A DNA stretch of 44,075 nt, from positions 1-44,075 of the forward strand of contig JAFAFP010000105.1 of assembly GCA_023423415.1 (NCBI GenBank), written 5' to 3'. Origin of the DNA: Pseudomonadota bacterium. Lineage in GTDB: Bacteria > Pseudomonadota > Alphaproteobacteria > Rhizobiales > Xanthobacteraceae. This document shows, piece by piece, positions 1-6,018 of the stretch. The notes beneath the pieces are model-generated. The model ran no database searches, had not been told where the DNA came from, and was given only the letters and a program-made list of their open reading frames with translations. Positions within the stretch are counted from its first letter, which is position 1, and each line of letters begins with the position of its first letter. The translations under genes were made by a program, and so were the position numbers.

Positions 1-22
1 TTCAACGCAGTCAAATCAAACT

Positions 23-262
23 TTAGATGCAGCGCCGAACCGCACGACCATTCACGACCACAGTGCGGCACGCAGCAGCCGGACGCACAACGGCCGGACG
101 AACAGCAACCGGACGGCGCACGGCAGCGGCTCCCCTCGGTCCGGCACAGGCGGCGCCGCGCATGCCGCGCGCACAGACGGCAGCTTCGGCTTCGGTCATT
201 TCGATGGCAACGGTCGCACCGAACGTTACGACCGCAAACGCGGCAATCAGCAACAGGCGCAT
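23..262 (-). CDS. small secreted hypothetical protein
   Basis: A 79-residue protein of unknown function. Residues 1 to about 28 form a signal peptide with a hydrophobic core (LLLIAAFAVVTFG) and an A-E-A-E-A-A stretch near the probable cleavage site. The mature part is very rich in Ala, Arg, Val and Pro (repeated RPAVVRPA-type units) and carries four cysteines, which could form two disulfides in the periplasm. Short secreted Ala/Arg/Pro-rich proteins of this kind are common in Rhizobiales and usually uncharacterised. The opposite-strand reading is low complexity and is treated as a shadow. The gene is complete in the window. I recognise no domain. Confidence 0.6.
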   Translation of the reverse strand: MRLLLIAAFAVVTFGATVAIEMTEAEAAVCARGMRGAACAGPRGAAAVRRPVAVRPAVVRPAAACRTVVVNGRAVRRCI

Positions 263-568
263 GCTTCACTCCCGTTTCCCTGAGCCAGTTTTGCAACAAC
301 ACTTGAACAGCATCGCCACGTGTCATTCTGCCCCATCAAACACAGCAATCCTAGAGGCGCCGGATCGGCCGCGAACACGAATCCCTGCATTGAGCCTCAC
401 GATTGCGTTGACGGGTCACACTCCAAACCGTGCGAGCGCCAGCCCGTCATCGCCGCGCATAAGATTATCTTAGCGCAACGGCGCTATGTCGCGTTCAAAC
501 GCATCTGGCGCGACAAAGAAGGGAGCGCCGGACACGTACGCGCGTGAACGCAGAAGGAGGAGCGGCCG
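263..568. promoter_or_regulatory. intergenic region with operator-like inverted repeat (455-476)
   Basis: This 306-base gap separates two divergent small genes. It holds one clear structure: an inverted repeat at 455-476, TAAGAT-T-ATCTTA flanked on both sides by GCGC, with one extra A in the left arm. It could be a regulator-binding site for either neighbour or a cruciform/hairpin. The open frames here have no coding character. I see no other RNA or repeat. Confidence 0.35.
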
Positions 569-733
569 GTGCAATTCTTCAACGACTACATGAAAGCGAT
601 CGATCTCATCGCGCTGGTTGCCGTCGTGGGCATAGCCGCCGCATCGTTCAGCCGCTCCGGCTCAGTCGCGCTGCTGGTTGCCGCCATTGTGATTGCGATC
701 TGGGGCGCGAGCCGGATCTTCGGCGTTTTCTGA
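569..733 (+). CDS. small two-helix membrane protein, hypothetical
   Basis: A 54-residue ORF starting at GTG 569 behind a strong ribosome binding site (AAGGAGG at 554-560, eight bases upstream) and ending at TGA 731-733. The translation begins VQFFNDYMKAIDLIALVAVV and has two hydrophobic segments, about residues 11-25 and 34-48, separated by S-F-S-R-S-G-S. That predicts a hairpin inner-membrane miniprotein. It is supported by the Shine-Dalgarno and by the clean membrane pattern. No function can be assigned. It lies about 100 bases before the next secreted protein gene and might be co-transcribed with it. Confidence 0.6.
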   Translation: MQFFNDYMKAIDLIALVAVVGIAAASFSRSGSVALLVAAIVIAIWGASRIFGVF

Positions 734-835
734 GCCTATTGAAGCGAAAGGCGAGGCAATTGCCTTATGCTTTCGCGGCGAAGCTATGCTCCGTCATTCG
801 TTGTTTTGAGTCTATTGCACATGGAAGAGGCCATC

Positions 836-1342
836 ATGCCCTGGAATTCTCCCTTGAGATTTGCGTTTGCCGTCGCCGCGCTGGGCCTGATCGCGGCGCC
901 AAGCCCATCATTGGCAAAGCCGCTGGTCTGCCCGAACAATACGGCCGCAGCCAATGCGATTTCCGCCGAGGATCTGACATCGCTCGCCGCCGCCGGCAAT
1001 AGCGTCGATCGCGCCGCGGCGCTCGATCGTGTTGTGGCCACCTTGCGCGATCGCGGCCTGAGTCAGGCCAGCATCGTCGACACGCTCGTGTCCGCCTATT
1101 GCCCCGCCGTCGCGGCCAATGCCGCGCTCAACGACCAGCAGAAAACACGAACGGTGCGCAGCTTCGCCTCGCAGGCCGCACGCGCCGTCTATGCGCCCGA
1201 TGACGCCGACGAGATCATCCTCGACGTGCCGTTGCCGCCCGCCGTTGCCAACGCCATCAACGAGAAGGCGCGCGCCGAGCGGCTGTCACCGCAGGAATGG
1301 GCCGCCAAGGCCATGATGAACGATCTGAAGACGGCGCGTTAG
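836..1342 (+). CDS. secreted hypothetical protein
   Basis: A 168-residue exported protein of unknown function. I chose ATG 836 because GGAAGAGG at 823-830 gives well-spaced ribosome binding and the signal peptide starts there (MPWNSPLRFAFAVAALGLIA, probable cleavage after SLAKP-type residues around 28). The mature part has two cysteines (C-P-N-N near 32 and Y-C-P near 92), an alpha-helical middle and a C-terminal segment P-P-A-V-A-N-A-I-N-E-K that resembles short helical DNA-binding or antitoxin-like tails, although a signal peptide argues against a cytoplasmic role. In-frame upstream ATGs at 767 and 821 exist but are less likely. Confidence 0.65.
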   Translation: MPWNSPLRFAFAVAALGLIAAPSPSLAKPLVCPNNTAAANAISAEDLTSLAAAGNSVDRAAALDRVVATLRDRGLSQASIVDTLVSAYCPAVAANAALNDQQKTRTVRSFASQAARAVYAPDDADEIILDVPLPPAVANAINEKARAERLSPQEWAAKAMMNDLKTAR

Positions 1343-1390
1343 GGAATGGCTTCCCCGGATCGCGTTTCACGCCAGCCGGGGCTGCCAATG

Positions 1391-1609
1391 TCACGCCTTC
1401 TTCAGGAACGCCGTCTTCAGGACGAGACCCTTCACCTGCTTGGTGTTGCACTCGATCTCGCCCGTGTCGCCGGTCAGCCGGATATTCTTCACCAGCGTGC
1501 CGCGCTTGAGCGTCTCCGAGGTGCCCTTCACTTTCAGATCCTTGATCAGCGTCACTGAGTCGCCGTCATTGAGGATGGTGCCGTTGCTGTCGCGGGTTTC
1601 GTCAGACAT
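1391..1609 (-). CDS. PhnA/YjdM-domain small protein (alkylphosphonate utilization protein family)
   Basis: A 72-residue protein matching the C-terminal PhnA domain (YjdM family). Visible hallmarks are the order D-S-N-G-T-I-L-N-D-G-D-S-V-T-L-I-K-D-L-K-V-K-G, then L-K-R-G-T-x-V-K-N-I-R-L, then E-I-E-C and K-G-L-V-L-K-T-A-F-L-K-K at the end. The N-terminal zinc ribbon of the full-length E. coli protein is absent, which is normal for the short alphaproteobacterial form. Despite the name, a direct role in phosphonate breakdown is not established for this family. The start ATG at 1609 (MSDETRDSNG) is preferred over the longer open frame, which runs into unrelated upstream sequence. Confidence 0.85.
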   Translation of the reverse strand: MSDETRDSNGTILNDGDSVTLIKDLKVKGTSETLKRGTLVKNIRLTGDTGEIECNTKQVKGLVLKTAFLKKA

Positions 1610-1769
1610 GGGAAAGGCTTTCGTCAGATTGGAAGCGTGAATGTACGGCGTTGGCGTGAGTATCGCCAACGGGGGCTGTGTAAGCGAAATCGATGACACG
1701 ATGCTAGCCGCCGCTCGTCGCCGCGAAGGATGCGGGCGGCAACCCACACGCTCAGGCGGACCTGCAGCG

Positions 1770-2540
1770 TCAGGCGAAAGCGGCCTCCTGCATCCCGGCC
1801 GCAAGATACATGCGATTGCGGCCCGCGGACTTGGCGGCATAAAGCGCCCGGTCGGCATCGGCATAAAGCGCATCGAAGCTCTGGCCATGGCCGACAGCCG
1901 CGCCGGCGGACACCGTCACTTTCACGGCCACGCCATGCGCCACGATCGGCATGGCGGCGATGTGGCTGCAAAAGTCTTTCACCTTGTCGATCACGACATC
2001 AGGCGACATGTCTGACGAGAGGATGGCGAATTCCTCGCCGCCCATCCGCCCGACCATGCCGACGCTCCCAAGCTCCGCCGCCATCTTCTGACCGATGGCC
2101 TGCAGCACGACATCGCCGACGCGATGACCATAGGTGTCGTTGACGCTCTTGAACCGGTCGATATCGATGATGATGAGCACCAGCGTGGCGCCGGCTGCGG
2201 CTTCCGCGCGATCGAGGATGGCCCTGCGATTGGCGAGGCCGGTCAGCGGGTCCATCAGGCTCAGGCGCTCCACCATCGCCTTGGCCTCATACAACGCAAG
2301 ATGGGTGCGCCCGATGCCATAGAGAATCGGCACCGCAATCACGATCGCCACAAGGACGGTCACCACCCACGAGCGAACGGCGGCGGTCCAGTTCACGAAA
2401 AACGTCAGTTGATAGGCGATGTCGACCGCAAGAGCGATCATCACTGCGAGAGCGGTCGCGCTCGCAACATAGACGATGAGTCCTCGCTGATCGCGAACAG
2501 TGGGACGAATAATTGAAGCGATGAATCTGACCATGACCAA
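1770..2540 (-). CDS. membrane-anchored GGDEF diguanylate cyclase
   Basis: A 256-residue protein that probably makes cyclic di-GMP from two GTP. Two transmembrane helices lie at about residues 22-45 and 58-78, followed by a GGDEF domain from about 95 to 245. The domain opens with D-P-L-T-G-L-A-N-R-R, has the metal-binding D126 in I-I-I-D-I-D-R-F-K, and carries the active-site motif G-G-E-E-F at 167-171, a catalytically competent variant. There is no RxxD inhibitory I-site just upstream, so product feedback inhibition is probably absent. No separate sensory domain is present; sensing would be through the short membrane part. It is transcribed toward the PhnA-like gene. Confidence 0.93.
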   Translation of the reverse strand: MVMVRFIASIIRPTVRDQRGLIVYVASATALAVMIALAVDIAYQLTFFVNWTAAVRSWVVTVLVAIVIAVPILYGIGRTHLALYEAKAMVERLSLMDPLTGLANRRAILDRAEAAAGATLVLIIIDIDRFKSVNDTYGHRVGDVVLQAIGQKMAAELGSVGMVGRMGGEEFAILSSDMSPDVVIDKVKDFCSHIAAMPIVAHGVAVKVTVSAGAAVGHGQSFDALYADADRALYAAKSAGRNRMYLAAGMQEAAFA

Positions 2541-2774
2541 TGTGAAAGGGATGATGCGCGGCCATCCACACGAATGGTCTTTCAGACGCGTCTGCGAAGG
2601 TCACCCAAATTGGTAAACGACGTGTTGACCGTCGCATCCATCAGCGGTGCCTAGCCACCGTCTGACGGGACAATTTCCGGTGAGCGGGCGTTTCATTCTC
2701 CACTCGTCCGTCCATCGTGTTCCGTGCGCAGCGCGAAGCAGTGCGCTGCAGACCCCGGGATCCACGTCAGTGGC
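2541..2774. other. intergenic region, no gene seen
   Basis: The stretch between the cyclase start and the first REP palindrome holds no convincing gene. A 71-codon frame crossing it reads through the REP element and is rejected. Around 2721-2762 there is a degraded palindrome (GCGCAGCGCGAAGCAGTGCGC followed by CCCCGGGATCC) resembling the intergenic repeats elsewhere in the window. The promoter of the cyclase must lie in its left part. Confidence 0.3.
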
Positions 2775-2804
2775 GTAGGGCGGATTAGCGCAGCGTAATC
2801 CGCC
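2775..2804 (+). repeat. REP palindrome 1 (left end of RAYT unit)
   Basis: A 30-base REP-like element: GTAG, then stem GGCGGATTA, loop GCGCAGCG and stem TAATCCGCC. The 9-bp stem is perfect. The identical 30 bases occur in reverse complement at 3388-3417 on the far side of the transposase gene. One-base and diverged relatives lie at 3871 and 3917. Confidence 0.9.
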
Positions 2805-2812
2805 ATTCGAGG

Positions 2813-3343
2813 TCAACGCTCACCGAAGCTCCCCATCTCATCGGCATCGCCAGCCCAATCGATGGGAAAGACACCGGCGCGCGCATCGCGGTGAAACGAG
2901 GAATAAGGCCAGTCCCTCACACGCGTCACGAGCCCATGCTTGACCGGATTAATGTAGCAATACGCGATGTGACGCGCGTAATCCGTTTCATCGCGAATGA
3001 GATGCTCCCAAAACCGGCGCTGCCAGATCCCGCGCTCTCCGCGCGCCTTGCGTACCGCGCTCAGGCGCTCGTCTCGCGGCATTGCCTTCGCAAAATAGGA
3101 CTTGATAAGCCGCCATCGGGTCGAGAAATCCGAATCGTGCGGCGGGAGCGTCCATACCGCATGAATGTGATCGGGAAGCACGACAAATGCGTCGATTTCG
3201 AACGGGTACCGTTGCCGGGATTTTTTGGTCGCAACGCGCAACAGATCAATCCGATCGACAAGCATCTTGCTGCGCCGGTCAAGCAGATTGACCGTGAAGA
3301 ACCAGCAGCCGCCCGGAACAAATGCGCGACGATAGTTGGGCAC
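2813..3343 (-). CDS. REP-associated tyrosine transposase (RAYT, Y1/IS200-like)
   Basis: A 176-residue HUH-superfamily transposase, the usual size for RAYTs. The N-terminus M-P-N-Y-R-R-A-F-V-P-G-G-x-x-F-F-T-V is typical of the family. The HUH metal site is P-D-H-I-H-A-V-W with H59 and H61. The conserved C-terminal block is H-I-A-Y-C-Y-I-N-P-V-K-H-G-L-V, in which Y128 aligns with the catalytic tyrosine that attacks DNA; W-P-Y-S-S-F follows at 145-150, also a family signature. The reading frame is intact, so the enzyme may be functional. It lies between REP palindromes at 2775 and 3388, its likely substrates. RAYTs are usually single-copy and thought to be domesticated or vertically kept. Confidence 0.95.
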   Translation of the reverse strand: MPNYRRAFVPGGCWFFTVNLLDRRSKMLVDRIDLLRVATKKSRQRYPFEIDAFVVLPDHIHAVWTLPPHDSDFSTRWRLIKSYFAKAMPRDERLSAVRKARGERGIWQRRFWEHLIRDETDYARHIAYCYINPVKHGLVTRVRDWPYSSFHRDARAGVFPIDWAGDADEMGSFGER

Positions 3344-3387
3344 GACGAGAATGCCTTCAACAATGGATAGCTATCATATCGCCGAGA

Positions 3388-3417
3388 GGCGGATTACGCT
3401 GCGCTAATCCGCCCTAC
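3388..3417 (-). repeat. REP palindrome 2 (right end of RAYT unit)
   Basis: Exact reverse complement of the 30 bases at 2775-2804: stem GGCGGATTA, loop CGCTGCGC, stem TAATCCGCC and terminal CTAC. It lies about 45 bases upstream of the transposase start codon, so it overlaps or adjoins the transposase promoter and may influence its own expression. Confidence 0.9.
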
Positions 3418-3445
3418 GGGCTCATCATGAGACCGAGCAACAGCC

Positions 3446-3481
3446 GTAGGGTGGGTTAAGGCGCGCAGCGCCGAACCCACC
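3446..3481 (+). repeat. REP-like palindrome 3 (variant)
   Basis: A variant of the same family: GTAG followed by GTGGGTT, a G+C-rich centre (AAGGCGCGCAGCGCCG) and AACCCAC. The stem differs from palindromes 1 and 2 (GTGGGTT instead of GGCGGATTA) but keeps the GTAG head. A more degraded relative (GTGAGCCCACTTCGCTTAGC) lies at about 3501-3525. Confidence 0.7.
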
Positions 3482-3535
3482 ATTGCACCAATAAAAACGT
3501 AGTGAGCCCACTTCGCTTAGCCCACTTTAGGCTTG

Positions 3536-3865
3536 CTAAGCTCCCTTAGATTGCGAATCTAATTGCCTCAGCAGCCCAAGAACCGCACTACTTTCCGCAA
3601 TCAGCCCCGGCAATAAGTCTAACAACTTTCCAGCGCTGCTGTAAAAATCGCCAGTAATTTTCAACACATCCATAGGGTCTAGGTCTCTTATTGCGCGAAG
3701 CTGGACCAAAGCATCAGCATCGCGATGGGCGATGATTGAATTTCTAAGTGGAGAAAAGGCCCTCGAAACCTTTTCTTGCGCAGATCTGATATCCCGCAAT
3801 GCTGCGGTTACATCTTTTTTCAACTCATCAGACGCGCCAATAGCCTCTAACGCCGACCGTAGCAC
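3536..3865 (-). CDS. hypothetical protein with HEPN-like R-x5-H motif, possibly a remnant
   Basis: A 109-residue, mainly helical ORF wedged between REP palindromes at 3446 and 3871. It contains L-R-N-S-I-I-A-H-R-D-A-D-A-L at 40-53; R41-N42 through H47 fits the R-x4-6-H signature of HEPN RNases, in which a polar residue often follows the Arg, and is like the R-N-x-x-x-A-H-R-D of AbiU2-like proteins. Its base composition is visibly more A+T-rich than the neighbours. The start lies only a few bases from REP palindrome 4, so the protein may be 5' truncated; HEPN domains are often longer on the N-terminal side. No antitoxin partner is visible. The function is inference; it could also be a non-catalytic helical protein. 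Confidence 0.5.
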   Translation of the reverse strand: MLRSALEAIGASDELKKDVTAALRDIRSAQEKVSRAFSPLRNSIIAHRDADALVQLRAIRDLDPMDVLKITGDFYSSAGKLLDLLPGLIAESSAVLGLLRQLDSQSKGA

Positions 3866-3870
3866 AACGC

Positions 3871-3900
3871 GTAGGGCGGATTAGCGAAGCGTAATCCGCC
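3871..3900 (+). repeat. REP palindrome 4
   Basis: A 30-base element identical to palindrome 1 except for one loop base (GCGAAGCG instead of GCGCAGCG). It adjoins the start of the A+T-richer ORF ending at 3536. Confidence 0.9.
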
Positions 3901-3916
3901 AGTCGAAAGGCACAAT

Positions 3917-3948
3917 GGCGGGTTACGCCTTCGGCTAACCCGCCCTAC
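3917..3948 (-). repeat. REP palindrome 5, paired with palindrome 4
   Basis: An inverted relative of palindrome 4: stem GGCGGGTTA, centre CGCCTTCGGC, stem TAACCCGCC and CTAC tail. Together with 3871-3900 it forms a head-to-tail inverted pair of the BIME type. It sits four bases downstream of the acyl-CoA dehydrogenase stop codon and could end or stabilise that transcript. Confidence 0.85.
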
Positions 3949-3952
3949 AACA

Positions 3953-5758
3953 CTAAAACCCCTCCATCCCCATCTCCATCACACTGCCCGCGCCCGCACT
4001 GATGCGTGCGAGTTGCGCGCCAGTCTCCGGCAGCATCTTCTCGGCAAAGAACCGCGCGACGATCAGCTTGTTTTTCAGCGCCTGCGCATCGAGTGCGCCT
4101 GATGCTTCGCCCGATTTAAGCTTCTCGTTCACCGACACGACGATGCGGCCCCACATATAGCCGAGCGCCACCAGCCCGAAGAGATGCATGTAGTCGGTCG
4201 CGCCGGCGCCGGCATTGTCGGGGTTCTTCATCGCATTTTGCATGAACCACATGGTCGCCTGCTGCAGATGCCCGAGCGACACATTGAGCGGCTCGACATA
4301 AGGCTTCATCGCGTCATCGCCTTTATGCGCATTCACGAAGCCCTGCACCTCGGCGAAGAACGCCATAGCCGCGCGCCCGCCATCCTTCGGCAGCTTGCGG
4401 CCGACCAGATCGAGCGCCTGAATGCCGTTCGCGCCCTCGTAGATCATCGGAATGCGCGCATCGCGCACGAACTGCTCCATGCCGGTCTCGGAAATGTAGC
4501 CGTGACCGCCGAACATCTGCTGCGCATTCACCGCATTGGCAAAGCCGAGATCGGTGAGCACGCCTTTCACCACCGGCGTCAGCAGGCCCATCATGTCGTC
4601 GGCATGCTGCTTCTCTTTTGCGTCATGAGAGCGATGCGCGATGTCGCCGAACAGCGACGTCCACAACACCAGTGCGCGGCCGGCCTCGTTGACGGCGCGA
4701 ATGGACAGCAGCGTGCGCCGCACGTCGGGATGCACGATGATCGGATCGGCCGGCTTGTCGGGAAATTTCGGACCGGTCAGCGAGCGGCCCTGCAAACGCT
4801 CCTTGGTATAGGTGACAGCGTTCTGATAGGCGACTTCCGACATCGCCAGGCCCTGCACGCCAACCGCAAGCCGCGCCTCGTTCATCATCACGAACATCGC
4901 CGCAAGGCCGCGGTTCTCCTCGCCGATCAGATAGCCGGTGGCATTGTCGTAATTCATCACGCAAGTGGCGTTGCCGTGAATGCCCATCTTGTGCTCGATC
5001 GAGCCGCAGATGACGCCGTTGCGATCGCCCAGCGTGCCGTCATCATTCACCATCAGCTTCGGCACGATGAACAGCGAGATGCCCTTGGTGCCGGCCGGCG
5101 CGCCTTCAATGCGCGCCAGCACGAGATGGATGATGTTTTCGGTGAGGTCCTGCTCGCCGCCGGAGATGAAGATCTTGGTGCCTGAGATCTTGTAGCTGCC
5201 ATCGGCCTGCTTCACCGCCTTGGTGCGGAGAAGGCCAAGGTCGGTGCCACAATGCGGCTCGGTGAGATTCATGGTGCCGGCCCACACGCCCTCCACCATC
5301 TTCGGCAGGAACTTCTTTTTCTGCGCGTCGGAGCCATGCGCGATGATCGCCGCAACCGCGCCCTGCACCAGGCCCGAATACATCGAGAAGGCGAGATTGG
5401 ACGACGCGAGGAATTCGTTGATCACCGTGGTCATGGTCGAGGGCAGACCCTGCCCGCCGAACTCGGCCGGGCATGAGAGTCCGATCCAGCCGCCCGCGAC
5501 CATCTGGTCATAGGCGGCCTTGAACCCGTCCGGGGTGGTGACGCGACCGTCCTCGTGGCGAGCACAGCCCTGTACATCGCCCTGACGATTGAGAGGTGTG
5601 AGCACCTCGGAGCAGAACTTCCCGGCTTCTACGAGGATTGCTTCGACCACGTCGGGGGATGCGTCGGAAAAGCCCGGCAGGTTGTTGTGGCGCTCGATGT
5701 GGAACACGTCATTGAGCAGGAACAGCACATCCTCGACGGGCGCCTTGTAAGCCGGCAT
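3953..5758 (-). CDS. acyl-CoA dehydrogenase, long DmdC-like type
   Basis: A flavoenzyme of about 600 residues that oxidises an acyl-CoA to the enoyl-CoA, passing electrons to electron-transfer flavoprotein. The order is an N-terminal extension (M-P-A-Y-K-A-P-V-E-D-V-L-F-L-L), the N-terminal helical domain, the central domain with N-L-T-E-P-H-C-G-T-D-L-G-L and I-S-G-T-K-I-F-I-S-G-G, and the flavin-fold C-terminal domain with Q-M-F-G-G-H-G-Y and M-I-Y-E-G-A-N-G-I-Q-A-L-D-L-V-G. The extra C-terminal domain marks the roughly 600-residue class that includes 3-methylmercaptopropionyl-CoA dehydrogenase; substrate cannot be read from sequence. I chose ATG 5758 because AAGGGAG then lies at normal spacing; the ATG at 5764 would abut it. 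Confidence 0.93.
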   Translation of the reverse strand: MPAYKAPVEDVLFLLNDVFHIERHNNLPGFSDASPDVVEAILVEAGKFCSEVLTPLNRQGDVQGCARHEDGRVTTPDGFKAAYDQMVAGGWIGLSCPAEFGGQGLPSTMTTVINEFLASSNLAFSMYSGLVQGAVAAIIAHGSDAQKKKFLPKMVEGVWAGTMNLTEPHCGTDLGLLRTKAVKQADGSYKISGTKIFISGGEQDLTENIIHLVLARIEGAPAGTKGISLFIVPKLMVNDDGTLGDRNGVICGSIEHKMGIHGNATCVMNYDNATGYLIGEENRGLAAMFVMMNEARLAVGVQGLAMSEVAYQNAVTYTKERLQGRSLTGPKFPDKPADPIIVHPDVRRTLLSIRAVNEAGRALVLWTSLFGDIAHRSHDAKEKQHADDMMGLLTPVVKGVLTDLGFANAVNAQQMFGGHGYISETGMEQFVRDARIPMIYEGANGIQALDLVGRKLPKDGGRAAMAFFAEVQGFVNAHKGDDAMKPYVEPLNVSLGHLQQATMWFMQNAMKNPDNAGAGATDYMHLFGLVALGYMWGRIVVSVNEKLKSGEASGALDAQALKNKLIVARFFAEKMLPETGAQLARISAGAGSVMEMGMEGF

Positions 5759-6018
5759 CAGCATCTCCCTTCACGCAGGAGCATGACGCTGATGGGCATC
5801 ATGCTCGGCGAATCGCTATCGACTCTTACGCTATTGCGTTTTCGCCGAAGCCGCGATGGTGGCCGTTTTTATTAAGAAATTCCTGCGGTTAACCGCTTAT
5901 TTACCCTGACAGGAAAAAGTCGGTTCGGGGACGGGACCGCATTTCTGGAAACCCCACGTTTACAGAAAGTGACCGCGGTCCCGCGACGGCGCGATGCCCT
6001 TGGTGGTGGGTTTACGGC
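5759..6018. promoter_or_regulatory. divergent promoter region with two GANTC sites and a GGTTAACC palindrome
   Basis: A 260-base region between the divergent dehydrogenase and PodJ-like genes. It contains GAATC at 5810-5814 and GACTC at 5821-5825, the CcrM methylation site in alphaproteobacteria, and a 12-bp perfect palindrome GCGGTTAACCGC at 5885-5896. A second TTAA lies at about 5875, but not at the 7-base spacing of a canonical CtrA box. Cell-cycle control of the downstream gene is possible but unproven. Confidence 0.4.

Larger units (their letters stand above)
2775..3417 (-). mobile_element. RAYT/REP unit with perfect 30-bp inverted ends
   Basis: A 643-base unit made of one transposase gene enclosed by two identical 30-bp REP palindromes in inverted orientation. 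No target-site duplication could be recognised by eye. The architecture fits REP-associated tyrosine transposases, which act on the single-stranded hairpins formed by REP sequences. Whether the whole unit moves or only the REPs are multiplied cannot be told from one copy. The perfect match of the two ends suggests recent activity or conversion. Confidence 0.75.

Noticed and set aside
2601..2816. A 71-codon minus-strand ORF
   Set aside because: It reads through REP palindrome 1 and a degraded repeat, and has no domain or ribosome binding site.
4184..5185. A 333-codon plus-strand ORF opposite the acyl-CoA dehydrogenase
   Set aside because: His/Arg-rich translation typical of the antisense of a high-G+C gene; the opposite frame is a clear enzyme.
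5875..5896. CtrA box TTAA-N7-TTAA
   Set aside because: The two TTAA words are 13 bases apart, not 7.
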